The notes under the pieces were generated by a model. The model was given only the letters and a program-made list of their open reading frames with translations. It was not told the origin of the DNA and did not search any database. Both the position numbers and the translations under genes were made by a program. From NCBI GenBank assembly GCA_003151475.1, contig PLXQ01000010.1, positions 13,548 to 49,551 of the forward strand: a stretch of DNA of 36,004 bases. The letters run 5' to 3'. This DNA comes from Acidimicrobiaceae bacterium (lineage in GTDB: Bacteria > Actinomycetota > Acidimicrobiia > Acidimicrobiales > UBA8190). This document shows, piece by piece, positions 25,290 to 33,471 of this stretch. The number at the start of each line of letters is the position of its first letter. The stretch's first letter is position 1.

Positions 25290-26648
25290 GTGGACAAACG
25301 CATCTTCGGCCTGGAGAACGAGTATGGGGTCACCTGCACCCTGCGCGGCCAGCGTCGGCTCAGCCCCGACGAGGTGGCACGCTATCTCTTTCGCCGGGTG
25401 GTCAGCTGGGGCCGCTCGTCGAACGTCTTTCTGGAGAACGGGGCCCGGCTCTATCTCGACGTGGGCAGCCACCCCGAATACGCCACCCCCGAATGCGATT
25501 CCATTGCCGACCTGGTGGCCCACGACAAAGCCGGTGAGCGCATCCTCGACCATCTGGTCACCGGAGCCGAGGCCCGGCTGCGCGAAGAGGGGATCCGCGG
25601 CGTCATCTACCTGTTCAAGAACAACACCGATTCGGCCGGTAACTCCTACGGCTGCCACGAGAACTACCTCACCAGCCGGCGCGACGATTTCGCCCACTAC
25701 ACCGAAATCCTCATTCCCTTTCTGGTGAGCAGGCAGATCTTCGCCGGCGCCGGAAAGGTCCTGCAGACGGCCCGGGGCGCCGTCTACTGCCTGTCGCAGA
25801 GGGCCGAGCACATCTGGGAAGGCGTCTCATCGGCCACCACCCGCAGCCGGCCCATCATCAACACCCGCGACGAACCGCACGCCGACGCCGAGCGCTTCCG
25901 CCGCCTCCATGTCATCGTGGGCGACTCGAACATGAGCGAGTACGCCACGTTTCTGAAGGTGGGCTCGACGAGCATCCTGCTGCGGATGCTCGAGGATCCC
26001 GGCACCGTCCTGCGTGACCTCACCCTCGAGAACCCGATCCGCGCCATCCGCGAGATCAGCCACGACCCGACCTGTCGCCGTCAGGTCCGCCTGGCCAACG
26101 GCCGCGAGGTGAGCGCCCTCGACATCCAGTCGGAGTACCTGAACCGGGCTCTGCGCTTCCGCGACACCCACGGATTGTCACCGCAGGAGGACCGCGCCCT
26201 CGAGATGTGGGAGCACTGCCTGAAGGGCCTCGAGTCGGACCCCATGACGCTCGGGCGCGAATGCGACTGGGTGACCAAGCACCAGATCATCGAGGGGTAC
26301 CGGGCGCGCCACAGCCTACCGCTCGGACATCCGAAGGTGGCCTTGCTCGACCTGCAGTACCACGACGTGAACCGGGCGCGTGGTCTGTACTACCGCGTCG
26401 AAGCCCGCGACCGCGTCGACCGCATCACCGATGACGCCACCATCACCGAGGCCATGAACAAGCCCCCGCAGACGACGCGGGCCCGACTGCGCGGAGAGTT
26501 CATCCGCAAGGCCAAGGAGCGTCGACGGGACTTCACGGTCGACTGGGTGCACCTCAAGCTGAACGACCAAGCCCAGCGGACGGTGCTGTTGAAAGATCCT
26601 TTCCGATCACATGACGAGCGGGTCGAGAAACTGATCGCCAGCCTGTGA
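25290..26648 (+). CDS. pafA: Pup-protein ligase PafA
   Basis: This 452-residue enzyme uses ATP to phosphorylate the C-terminal Glu of Pup and joins it to substrate lysines. It starts [16 protein letters not shown], the paralogue of the Dop signature. The catalytic aspartate is Asp57 in [17 protein letters not shown]. The Dop-type loop is absent, which fixes the assignment as ligase. [16 protein letters not shown] and [20 protein letters not shown] are conserved nucleotide and metal site segments. The start is GTG at 25290. Its stop overlaps the GTG of the signal peptidase gene (GTGA). Confidence 0.97.
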   Translation: MDKRIFGLENEYGVTCTLRGQRRLSPDEVARYLFRRVVSWGRSSNVFLENGARLYLDVGSHPEYATPECDSIADLVAHDKAGERILDHLVTGAEARLREEGIRGVIYLFKNNTDSAGNSYGCHENYLTSRRDDFAHYTEILIPFLVSRQIFAGAGKVLQTARGAVYCLSQRAEHIWEGVSSATTRSRPIINTRDEPHADAERFRRLHVIVGDSNMSEYATFLKVGSTSILLRMLEDPGTVLRDLTLENPIRAIREISHDPTCRRQVRLANGREVSALDIQSEYLNRALRFRDTHGLSPQEDRALEMWEHCLKGLESDPMTLGRECDWVTKHQIIEGYRARHSLPLGHPKVALLDLQYHDVNRARGLYYRVEARDRVDRITDDATITEAMNKPPQTTRARLRGEFIRKAKERRRDFTVDWVHLKLNDQAQRTVLLKDPFRSHDERVEKLIASL

Positions 26649-27301
26649 TCCACGGCGAACCGGTCGACCACGGTCCCGGTGCATCTCCCGCTGACGTCTT
26701 CGACGCGCCACCGTCGATCGACGACCCCGGCCCCGCCCCACGCGGGCGGCACGCGAAGGCTCCGGCCGAGCGCACCCATCGCCGACGCTGGCTGCTCGAG
26801 TGGCTCATCGTTCTCGTGGTGGCCGTGGCCCTGGCCCTGGGCGTGCGCACCTATGTGGCCCAGACCTTCTTCATCCCCTCGGCTTCCATGCAACCCACTC
26901 TGCTCATCGGGGACCGCATCCTGGTCGACAAACTCAGCTACCACCTCCATGGCGTGGGCCGGGGTGACATCGTGGTCTTCGCCACACCGCCGAAGGAGCA
27001 GAGCGACCCCACCATCAAGGATCTGGTCAAAAGGGTCATCGGGCTCCCCGGCGATGTCATCTCGTCGAAAGGCGGCCTGGTGTACATCAACGGCGCGCCG
27101 CTCCACGAGCCCTATCTCGTGAACGGAACGGTGACGACCGACATCACGACCCAGAAGATCCCCCCCAACGAGTACTTCGTGATGGGGGACAACCGGGGGG
27201 ATTCGCAGGACAGCCGCTTCTTCGGTCCCATCTCGCGCTCGCTCATCGTGGGGCGTGTGGTCTTGCGGATCTGGCCCCTGTCACGCCTGCACGCCTTCTG
27301 A
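26645..27301 (+). CDS. lepB: Signal peptidase I
   Basis: The 218-residue membrane-bound serine protease removes signal peptides from exported proteins. It has a polar cytoplasmic N-terminus (1-50), one transmembrane segment (about 51-67, [17 protein letters not shown]), then box [13 protein letters not shown] with catalytic Ser81, box [13 protein letters not shown] with catalytic Lys129, and box [17 protein letters not shown]. The catalytic domain lies outside the membrane. Its GTG overlaps the pafA stop, so it is translated with the Pup ligase, and tatB, tatC follow: export functions are grouped right after the proteasome genes. Mycobacteria have pafB and pafC at this position instead. Confidence 0.95.
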   Translation: MIHGEPVDHGPGASPADVFDAPPSIDDPGPAPRGRHAKAPAERTHRRRWLLEWLIVLVVAVALALGVRTYVAQTFFIPSASMQPTLLIGDRILVDKLSYHLHGVGRGDIVVFATPPKEQSDPTIKDLVKRVIGLPGDVISSKGGLVYINGAPLHEPYLVNGTVTTDITTQKIPPNEYFVMGDNRGDSQDSRFFGPISRSLIVGRVVLRIWPLSRLHAF

Positions 27302-27399
27302 TCCGGCCCTGCCGCACCAAGGCATCTGCCTTCCGAACCGGGACACCGCCGGGGTCGGCAATGTCCGATCCCGGTCATCCAGAGGTGCCCCCTCTCTCG

Positions 27400-27405
27400 T
27401 AGACT
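27400..27405 (+). promoter_or_regulatory. -10-like element before tatB
   Basis: TAGACT stands 9 bases before the tatB ATG in the 113-bp gap after lepB. No Shine-Dalgarno is visible before the ATG. A separate start for the tat-helY genes is possible. Confidence 0.3.
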
Positions 27406-27414
27406 CCGTATCGC

Positions 27415-27861
27415 ATGTTGTCACTGAGCCCCGCAAAACTGCTGGTCCTGCTGGTCATCGCCCTGATCGTGCTGGGACCCGAAAAGCTGCCCCATGTGGC
27501 GCGCCAAATAGGCGCGGCGTGGGGTGATTTCCGCCGTTTCCGCACCCGGTTGGAAAGCGAAGTACGCGGCTCCTTTCCCGACCTGCCCGCCACCCACGAG
27601 GTGGCCCAGGCCGTCCGTTCGCCCCTGGCCTTCCTCGACCGCTTGGCCGATGAGCACGAGAAATCCCAGACGGCGAGCACGGAGTCCGCTGTCGACCAGT
27701 CGGTCACCGGCTCGGTGCCGTCGACCGGGCCACCCTTGCCTGGCACCAACGGCAACGGTGTCAACAGCGGTGAGGCGGGTGTGGAGACGAGCGAACGGGG
27801 AAGCGTCCCTGAAGTGGTGGCGCTACGTCCCGTCGTGCCCGACGACCCGAGCATGAACTGA
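27415..27861 (+). CDS. tatB: Sec-independent translocase TatA/B family protein, TatB-like
   Basis: The protein has 148 residues. It has an N-terminal transmembrane segment (about 7-20, AKLLVLLVIALIVL), the hinge GPEKLP (21-26), an amphipathic helix (HVARQIGAAWGDFRRFRTRL), and a long disordered Ser/Thr/Gly-rich tail. The GPEKLP hinge with Glu and the long tail fit TatB more than TatA. In mycobacteria the gene at this place next to tatC is called tatA, so naming is by sequence feature. It works with TatC to recognise twin-arginine signal peptides at the membrane. No second TatA-like gene is in the window. Confidence 0.85.
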   Translation: MLSLSPAKLLVLLVIALIVLGPEKLPHVARQIGAAWGDFRRFRTRLESEVRGSFPDLPATHEVAQAVRSPLAFLDRLADEHEKSQTASTESAVDQSVTGSVPSTGPPLPGTNGNGVNSGEAGVETSERGSVPEVVALRPVVPDDPSMN

Positions 27862-27881
27862 CCGCCGGCAACACCGCCTCC

Positions 27882-28655
27882 ATGGCTCTCCGACTCCGTC
27901 TCAGAAGCAGGGCGTCGCGGCCCACGCCCGATGCCATGACCCTCGTCGAGCACATCGGCGAGCTGCGCCGCCGCCTGCTCGTCACCGTCACCGTGTTGTT
28001 GATCACAGCCACGGTGTCTTTCGTCGTCTACCCCCACATCCTCAACTTCTTGAAGTCGCCGTACTGCACCGTGGTGGGACCGAAGCACTGCCTGCTGTAT
28101 GTGACGGGGCCGCTCGACGGGCTGGCGCTGCGCATCAAGATCGCCACCTACGGCGGGCTGTTCCTGGCCTCACCGGTCATCTTGTGGGAGGTCTGGCGCT
28201 TCATCACCCCGGGTCTGCGCCGCAACGAGAAGCGCTACGCCATCCCTTTCATCGTGGCGTCCATCACCCTCTTCGCCGCCGGAGCGGTGCTCGCCTACTA
28301 CACCTTCCCCCACGCACTTCTGTTCCTGCAGAAGGTGGGGGGACCGTCGCTGCACCAGATCTACACGCCGAGCAACTATCTGGGTCTGATCGTGGCCCTC
28401 ATGGCCGTGTTCGGCCTCACCTTCGAGTTTCCCGTGGTCCTGGTGTCGCTCGAGCTGGCCGGTGTGCTTCGTCCGGAGAAGCTCGCCTCGTGGCGCCGGT
28501 GGGCCATCGTCGGGCTCACCGCCTTCTCGGCCGTCATCACCCCGAGCGGCGATCCCTTCTCGATGTTGGCCCTGGCCGTCCCGCTCTATCTCTTCTATGA
28601 GCTGTCGATCCTGATCGGGAAGCTGCTGCTGCGCCGCAGAGCGCCGGCGGTGTGA
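27882..28655 (+). CDS. tatC: Sec-independent translocase TatC
   Basis: This 257-residue membrane protein has six predicted helices and is the main receptor for twin-arginine signal peptides. The conserved N-terminal motif MTLVEHIGELRRRL contains Glu27, equivalent to Glu15 of E. coli TatC. FITPGLRRNEKR is the first cytoplasmic loop signature, and ITPSGDPFSM in the C-terminal part is also typical. It starts with ATG at 27882, 20 bp after tatB; the second Met (19) is where homology to most TatC proteins starts. Its stop overlaps the GTG of helY. Confidence 0.96.
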   Translation: MALRLRLRSRASRPTPDAMTLVEHIGELRRRLLVTVTVLLITATVSFVVYPHILNFLKSPYCTVVGPKHCLLYVTGPLDGLALRIKIATYGGLFLASPVILWEVWRFITPGLRRNEKRYAIPFIVASITLFAAGAVLAYYTFPHALLFLQKVGGPSLHQIYTPSNYLGLIVALMAVFGLTFEFPVVLVSLELAGVLRPEKLASWRRWAIVGLTAFSAVITPSGDPFSMLALAVPLYLFYELSILIGKLLLRRRAPAV

Positions 28656-30805
28656 CCCCCGGGGGTGACCCGGGGAACCCGGTCCGCGCCGCCGTGGTGG
28701 GGCGGCTCGGCTTCGAGCCCGACGCCTTCCAACGCCGGGCCTTCGACGCCCTCGACGCCGGGAGCTCGGTGCTCGTTTCCGCCCCCACGGGGTCGGGCAA
28801 GACGGCGGTGGCCGACTACGCCGTCGCCCGGGCCCTGGCCGGCGGGCGCAAGGCCTTCTACACGACGCCGCTCAAGGCCCTGTCCAACCAGAAATTCGCC
28901 GAGCTGGCCGCCGCTTACGGCCACGATCAGATCGGTCTCCTGACCGGCGACGTCTCGCACCGGCCGGACGCGCCGGTGGTTGTCATGACGACCGAGGTCG
29001 TACGGAACATGTTGTTCGCCCGGTCCCCCCAGCTGGCCGGGCTGGGACTGCTGGTGCTGGACGAGGTCCATTACCTACAGGACCCCTACCGGGGCTCGGT
29101 GTGGGAAGAAGCCATCATCTTGGCCCCCGACGATGTGGTGCTCGTCTGCCTGTCGGCCACCGTCTCCAACGCCACCCAGTTGGGGGCCTGGTTGACGGCC
29201 GTCCACGGTCCCACCGAGGTGATCGTCGAGGGACACCGGCCGGTAAAGCTGCACAACCATGTGGCCATCGCCGAGAAAGGCAGCCGCCAGGTCGACCTCT
29301 TGCCCCTGCTGTCGCACGGCCGGCTCCATCCGCAGGCGGCCGCTCTCGATCAGCGCATCACCCGCATGGCGCGGCGCCCGGGGGGCCTGCGCCACTCGCG
29401 CCTCGCCACCCCCCGCCGCACGGAGATCATCGACGCTCTGGCCCAGAGAGACATGCTGCCGGCCATCGTCTTCATCTTCAGCCGCGCCGCCTGTGACGAC
29501 GCCGTGCGCCAGTGTCTCGATGACGGCGTCCGCCTCACCACACCGGCTGAACGCGGAGAGATCCGGGCCCGTTGCGAGCAGCGCACGGAGGGCCTGCCCG
29601 AGGACGAGCTGCGCGTCCTCGGCTACGGACCCTGGATCAGTGGCCTGGAAGCCGGGGTGGCGTCGCACCACGCCGGTTTGATCCCCGCCTTCAGAGAGGC
29701 GGTGGAGGAGTGCTTCACCGCCGGTCTTCTCCAGGTCGTTTTCGCCACGGAGACGCTGTCGCTCGGTATCAACATGCCGGCGCGCACGGTCGTCATCGAG
29801 CGGCTGACCAAGATGCGCCAGCACGGGCGCAGCGGGCTCACCACGGGGGAGTACGCGCAGCTCACCGGTCGGGCCGGGCGGCGCGGGCTCGATTCGGTGG
29901 GCCACGCCGTGGTGGCATGGGCCCCCCAGCTTTCCTTGCCCGAGCTGGCCACTTTGGCCACGTCGCCCCCGGCCGCGCTCACGTCGTCGTTCCGGGCCAC
30001 CTACAACCTGGCCGTGAACCTCGTCCGTCGCTACGCCGCTGATCAGGCCTACGACATCCTCGACCGCTCCTTCGCCCAATTCGTGAGCACCGACCACCAC
30101 CACGCGTTGTCGCGCCGCATGGATCGTGCCTTGCGTCTTCTCGAGCGTCGCGGTCATGTCGATCTCGATGCGTGGAAGCTCACCGCACGCGGGGAGCTGG
30201 TGGCGCGCATCTACCACGAGTCGGATCTTCTGGTGGCCGAGGCGTTGGATGAGGGGCTCTTCGACGGACTCGATCCGCCGGCCCTGGCCGCCGTGGTCTC
30301 GGGCTGTACCTACGAGGTACGAGCCGGACGCTGGCACCCCGAGCCCCGGCCACCGAAGGACGTCGCCCCCCGGCTCCACGCGCTGGTGGCGCGCGCCGAA
30401 GGCCTGAGAGACGACGAGGAGCAGGCGCGCCTGGCCCGCACGCGAGAACCCGATCTGGGTTTCGCCGAGGTGGCCTGGCGCTGGGCGCGCGGCGAGCGCC
30501 TGGCCCGGGTGCTCGAGCGGGCGGAACTGGCACCGGGTGACTTCGTGAGAAACGCCAAGCAACTCGTCGACCTCCTGCGCCAACTGGCCACCGTGGCGCC
30601 CGACCCGGCCACGGCGGACAGCGCCCACCGGGCGGCCACGGCGCTCCAGCGCGGCGTGGTGGCCTCCTCCGTGGCGCCTCCCATGGCCGAGGCGGAGGCC
30701 GAGGCCGATGCGCACGACGGGGCCGAGATCGAGCCCGACAGCGCCCCCGGAGGGGCTCCCGGGCCACCTCCCGAGGAGCCGGTGCAGGGCCCCGTCCGGG
30801 CCTGA
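28652..30805 (+). CDS. helY: HelY-type DExH-box helicase (Ski2/Mtr4-like)
   Basis: This 717-residue superfamily 2 helicase has Walker A APTGSGKT (44-51), Walker B DEVH (137-140, in LVLDEVHYLQD), motif III LSATVSN and motif VI QLTGRAGRRGLD. It has the Ski2/Mtr4 C-terminal helical region (RYAADQAYDILDRSFAQFV, DSC-like part) and an acidic, Pro-rich tail. Such proteins unwind RNA or RNA/DNA structures; the actinobacterial member lies next to tatC in mycobacteria too (Rv2092c). It is shorter than mycobacterial HelY (about 900), lacking some of the accessory C-terminal part. GTG at 28652 overlaps the tatC stop. Its precise substrate is not known. Confidence 0.9.
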   Translation: MTPGGDPGNPVRAAVVGRLGFEPDAFQRRAFDALDAGSSVLVSAPTGSGKTAVADYAVARALAGGRKAFYTTPLKALSNQKFAELAAAYGHDQIGLLTGDVSHRPDAPVVVMTTEVVRNMLFARSPQLAGLGLLVLDEVHYLQDPYRGSVWEEAIILAPDDVVLVCLSATVSNATQLGAWLTAVHGPTEVIVEGHRPVKLHNHVAIAEKGSRQVDLLPLLSHGRLHPQAAALDQRITRMARRPGGLRHSRLATPRRTEIIDALAQRDMLPAIVFIFSRAACDDAVRQCLDDGVRLTTPAERGEIRARCEQRTEGLPEDELRVLGYGPWISGLEAGVASHHAGLIPAFREAVEECFTAGLLQVVFATETLSLGINMPARTVVIERLTKMRQHGRSGLTTGEYAQLTGRAGRRGLDSVGHAVVAWAPQLSLPELATLATSPPAALTSSFRATYNLAVNLVRRYAADQAYDILDRSFAQFVSTDHHHALSRRMDRALRLLERRGHVDLDAWKLTARGELVARIYHESDLLVAEALDEGLFDGLDPPALAAVVSGCTYEVRAGRWHPEPRPPKDVAPRLHALVARAEGLRDDEEQARLARTREPDLGFAEVAWRWARGERLARVLERAELAPGDFVRNAKQLVDLLRQLATVAPDPATADSAHRAATALQRGVVASSVAPPMAEAEAEADAHDGAEIEPDSAPGGAPGPPPEEPVQGPVRA

Positions 30806-30861
30806 CGGAGCCTCGCGGTCCTGGCCGGGTGGGGTCCGCCACTGCTCGGGCGGGCCAGCCG

Positions 30862-30867
30862 TAATGT
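30862..30867 (+). promoter_or_regulatory. -10-like element before the ThyX-like gene
   Basis: TAATGT stands 9 bases before the ATG, in the 71-bp gap after helY. No Shine-Dalgarno sequence is present between (TGCCCGGGC), so transcription starting very close to the ATG is possible. Confidence 0.35.
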
Positions 30868-30876
30868 TGCCCGGGC

Positions 30877-32499
30877 ATGTTGCCCTATGCCGACGAGACG
30901 TTCACCGACGATGAGGCGGAGGTCCTGCGCCCGTACGTCACGAACCTCGAAGGCCCGGTCTTTGCCCTGGTCAACCTGCCTGAAGTGGTGAAGGGCGCTC
31001 TGTTCGCCCGCTACTCCCGGTCGGGCAAGAGCCTGCGCCGGCTCTTCCTCGACGAGTTCGTGGGGGACCTCGACGTGAGCGGCGACGCCGGCGTGGACGC
31101 CACCATGGGTCTGCGACGGGCCGAGGAGTTGTACGAGAAGGTCTTCTTCGAATACGGCGACGATTCCGTGGCCCAGTTGGGTGGGGTCCACCTGGCGTGT
31201 GAGCAGGCCTCGAACGTCTTGACCAAGGTGCTCGAGTGGGGTCGGCTGATGGCCTACCTGGAGCAGTCGACGCGCTACATCGTCTACGACTCGCGGCTGG
31301 CTACCGGCCACTACCGGTACTACCGCGATCCCGACGTCCTCGACTCGCCCTTCGGGGCGCGCTTCGTGGGCGACATGGACCGGATGTTCGACACCTACGC
31401 CACCCTGCTCCCGCAGCTGCAGGCTTTTCTCACCCGCCGCTTCCCGCGCCAGGCCGGTGACTCTGACTTCGTCCACCGGCAGTCGATCCGGGCTAAGGCC
31501 CTCGACGCCCTGCGGGGACTGCTGCCGGCCGGGTCGCTGTCGAACGTGGGCATCTACGGCACCGGCCAGGCCTATGAGATGTTGCTTCTGCGGATGCGCT
31601 CACATCCTCTTCCCGAGGCGCGGCGCTACGCCGATCTCATCTTGACCGAGCTGCGCAAGGTCATCCCTTCGTTTCTCCAGCGCGTGGATCTGCCTGACCG
31701 CGGCGGAGTGTGGTCGGAGTACCTGGCTTCGACGCGTACCGATGTCGACGAGGTGGTGGGTCACCTGTGGCCCGACGCTCGGGACGCAGAACCCGAGGTG
31801 CCGAACTCCGTCACCCTCGAGGACTGGGATCCCGAGGGTGAGGAAAAGGTCATCGCCGCCATGTGCTATCCGCACATAGCTCTGCCCGAAACCGAGGCGC
31901 TGCGGCGGGTGCGCGCCCTTTCCACCGAGGACAAACGCGCCGTCGTCCGGGCCTATGTGGGTGACAGGACGAATCGCCGGCACCGTCCGGGGCGGGCTTT
32001 CGAGCGCACCGACTACCGCTTCGACATCGTCTCGGACTACGGCGCCTTCCGGGACCTTCAACGACACCGGATGTTGACCATCGACTGGCAACCGTTGACA
32101 CCGTCGCTCGGCTACGACGTCCCCGACATCGTGAGCGAAGCGGGCATCGCCGATGAGTTCGAATCCTCGTTGTCGCGGTGCCGCGATCTCTACGAGGACA
32201 TGGCCCCGACGTTTCCGCACCAGGCCCCCTACGCCGTGGCACTGGCCTTTCGCATCCGCTACGTGATGCAGATGAACGCCCGGGAGGCGATGCACGTACT
32301 CGAACTGCGTTCGGGCCCGCAGGGACATCCCGTCTACCGCCGGGTGGCGCAGGAGATGCACCGCCTGATTGCCGAGCGCGCCGGGCACCGCCTGATTGCC
32401 GAAGCCATGACGTTCGTGGATCACGACGAGCACGAACTCGAACGACTCGACGCCGAAAGACGGGCCGAGGCCCGCCGCGAGGCCGCCGCGCCGCTGTAA
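30877..32499 (+). CDS. Double-length ThyX-like protein with split signature motif
   Basis: The 540-residue protein is made of two ThyX-like halves. ThyX is the FAD-dependent thymidylate synthase (about 220-250 residues, signature RHRxxSxxxxSxR). In the N-half, YGDDSVAQLGGVHLACEQAS leads into WGRLMAYLEQSTRY (121-134): the second part of the signature (S, R, Y) is kept, the RH and first Ser are lost. In the C-half, LQRHRMLTIDWQ (394-405) keeps RHR but loses the serines, and NAREAMHVLELR (467-478) matches the ThyX helix NxRxxxHFLxLR. The N-half equivalent of that helix (GTGQAYEMLLLRM) is degenerate. Whether the two halves complement each other in one site, or the protein has another activity, is open. 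It follows helY by 71 bp. Confidence 0.8.
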   Translation: MLPYADETFTDDEAEVLRPYVTNLEGPVFALVNLPEVVKGALFARYSRSGKSLRRLFLDEFVGDLDVSGDAGVDATMGLRRAEELYEKVFFEYGDDSVAQLGGVHLACEQASNVLTKVLEWGRLMAYLEQSTRYIVYDSRLATGHYRYYRDPDVLDSPFGARFVGDMDRMFDTYATLLPQLQAFLTRRFPRQAGDSDFVHRQSIRAKALDALRGLLPAGSLSNVGIYGTGQAYEMLLLRMRSHPLPEARRYADLILTELRKVIPSFLQRVDLPDRGGVWSEYLASTRTDVDEVVGHLWPDARDAEPEVPNSVTLEDWDPEGEEKVIAAMCYPHIALPETEALRRVRALSTEDKRAVVRAYVGDRTNRRHRPGRAFERTDYRFDIVSDYGAFRDLQRHRMLTIDWQPLTPSLGYDVPDIVSEAGIADEFESSLSRCRDLYEDMAPTFPHQAPYAVALAFRIRYVMQMNAREAMHVLELRSGPQGHPVYRRVAQEMHRLIAERAGHRLIAEAMTFVDHDEHELERLDAERRAEARREAAAPL

Positions 32500-32513
32500 G
32501 AGGCCGCCTGTAC

Positions 32514-32529
32514 GGCCAAGTGTTTGGCC
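32514..32529 (+). terminator. Hairpin after the ThyX-like gene
   Basis: GGCCAA (32514-32519), loop GTGT, TTGGCC (32524-32529) is a perfect 6-bp hairpin 14 bp after the stop codon. An A-rich, not T-rich, stretch follows (AGGAAAACC), so it is at best a factor-dependent or U-less terminator. Confidence 0.4.
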
Positions 32530-32907
32530 AGGAAAACCACTGGAGCCGTGACCAGGGAGGACGCGCGAACTACCTGGTGAACGCCGGAGAACGACGCTTG
32601 ACGGGGTCCTCACTGGTCGGCGTAGTCTTCGGCGAGTCCCAGACGCCCCAAGGGCCCGCGACCGGTGGTCCCCGGCCGGATCGAGCTTACGGGGGGGATG
32701 CTGTGAGAGGCGGAAGGGTGGCCCGAGGGACTGAGTAGAGAACGCTCCACCATCACGTTGGCGGACACGATCGTGAAAGTGGAGACGGCACCAAAGGTCC
32801 CCGGGCCCTACCGCCCTCAACACACCTCCGAACCTGAGAGCACAATTTCTCGCGGCACGCGGTGATCCGGCCCCTGTGGGGTGGTCTGAAGCGCCGATCG
32901 GAGCAGA

Positions 32908-32913
32908 TACACT
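32908..32913 (+). promoter_or_regulatory. -10 element for the DUF4193-type gene
   Basis: TACACT at 32908-32913 lies 33 bases before the ATG, giving a short leader with a clear Shine-Dalgarno GAAGGA (32936-32941), 5 bases from the ATG. A -35 box is not clear. Confidence 0.4.
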
Positions 32914-32946
32914 CCCGCGCGTCAGACGACCTCCCGAAGGACACAG

Positions 32947-33438
32947 ATGGCCGACGACCTGGATGAAGTGACAGAACCTGACGAGCTCGAGGGCGCCGAG
33001 CTCGAGGATCTCGCCGACGACGAGCTGATCGACGAGGACCTCGTCGATCCCTTGGCCGACGACGACGATCTGGTCGACGACCTGGTCGACGAGGAATTGG
33101 TCGAGGTGGAGCCCGTGGTCGTCCCCGTGGCCAAGGCCAAAAAGGCGGCCAAAGCGGCTCCGGCGGCCGCGCCGGCGGCGGAAGAGGCCGAGGAGGACGA
33201 CGACGAGGTCGACGACGAGGATGTCGAGGCCAGCCTGGACGAGATCCTGAAGGAGCGCCTCGTCGTCGAAGAAGAAGTCGAGGACGAGGAGGTCGCCGAG
33301 CCCGACGACAGGTCCGAGTCATCGGAACGGGTGCTGCCCAAGCAAGCCGACGAGTTCGTCTGCAGCTCGTGCTTCTTGGTGAAGAACGCCAGCCAGCTGG
33401 CCGACCCCGACAAGGGGCTGTGCCGGGACTGCGTGTGA
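32947..33438 (+). CDS. DUF4193-like protein with long acidic N-terminus
   Basis: The protein has 163 residues. The C-terminal 35 residues (LPKQADEFVCSSCFLVKNAS, ending LCRDCV) match the actinobacterial DUF4193 family and form a CxxC...CxxC zinc-ribbon-like knuckle. The N-terminal 120 residues are extremely acidic, mostly Asp, Glu, Leu and Val in repeated steps, broken by a Lys/Ala/Pro patch (KAKKAAKAAPAAAPAAEEA, about 63-81). Usual family members are about 100 residues, so the acidic and Lys/Ala parts are an unusual extension. No membrane segment is present. Function is unknown; the ribbon could bind protein or nucleic acid. The next gene follows after 33 bp. Confidence 0.85.
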   Translation: MADDLDEVTEPDELEGAELEDLADDELIDEDLVDPLADDDDLVDDLVDEELVEVEPVVVPVAKAKKAAKAAPAAAPAAEEAEEDDDEVDDEDVEASLDEILKERLVVEEEVEDEEVAEPDDRSESSERVLPKQADEFVCSSCFLVKNASQLADPDKGLCRDCV

Positions 33439-33471
33439 CAGTGTCGGCACCGATCCCCCGGAGGCCCCGAC

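Larger units (their letters stand above)
32500..32946. other. 447-bp gap with inverted repeats, no convincing gene
   Basis: After the ThyX-like gene there is a long stretch without a believable coding frame in an otherwise packed region. It holds a perfect hairpin (32514-32529), a long-range inverted repeat ACCAGG (32551-32556) with CCTGGT (32573-32578), a perfect palindrome CACGATCGTG (32766-32775), and the promoter of the next gene at the right end. CTGTGAGAGG (32701-32710) recalls the 3' part of group II introns, but no domain V hairpin can be drawn. A structured RNA is possible; none was identified. Confidence 0.45.

Noticed and set aside
29075..30715. A 546-residue minus-strand open frame opposite helY
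   Set aside because: Same reason: antisense shadow of a gene with all helicase motifs.
32178..32738. A 186-residue plus-strand frame crossing from the ThyX-like gene into the gap
   Set aside because: Its first part is out of frame with a well-supported gene and its composition changes at the gene boundary; no start or ribosome-binding site is seen in the gap part.
32500..32946. tmRNA, RNase P RNA, SRP RNA or a cobalamin riboswitch in the gap
   Set aside because: The conserved cores I know for these RNAs (for example the RNase P GAGGAAAGTCC segment or the B12 box) are not present.
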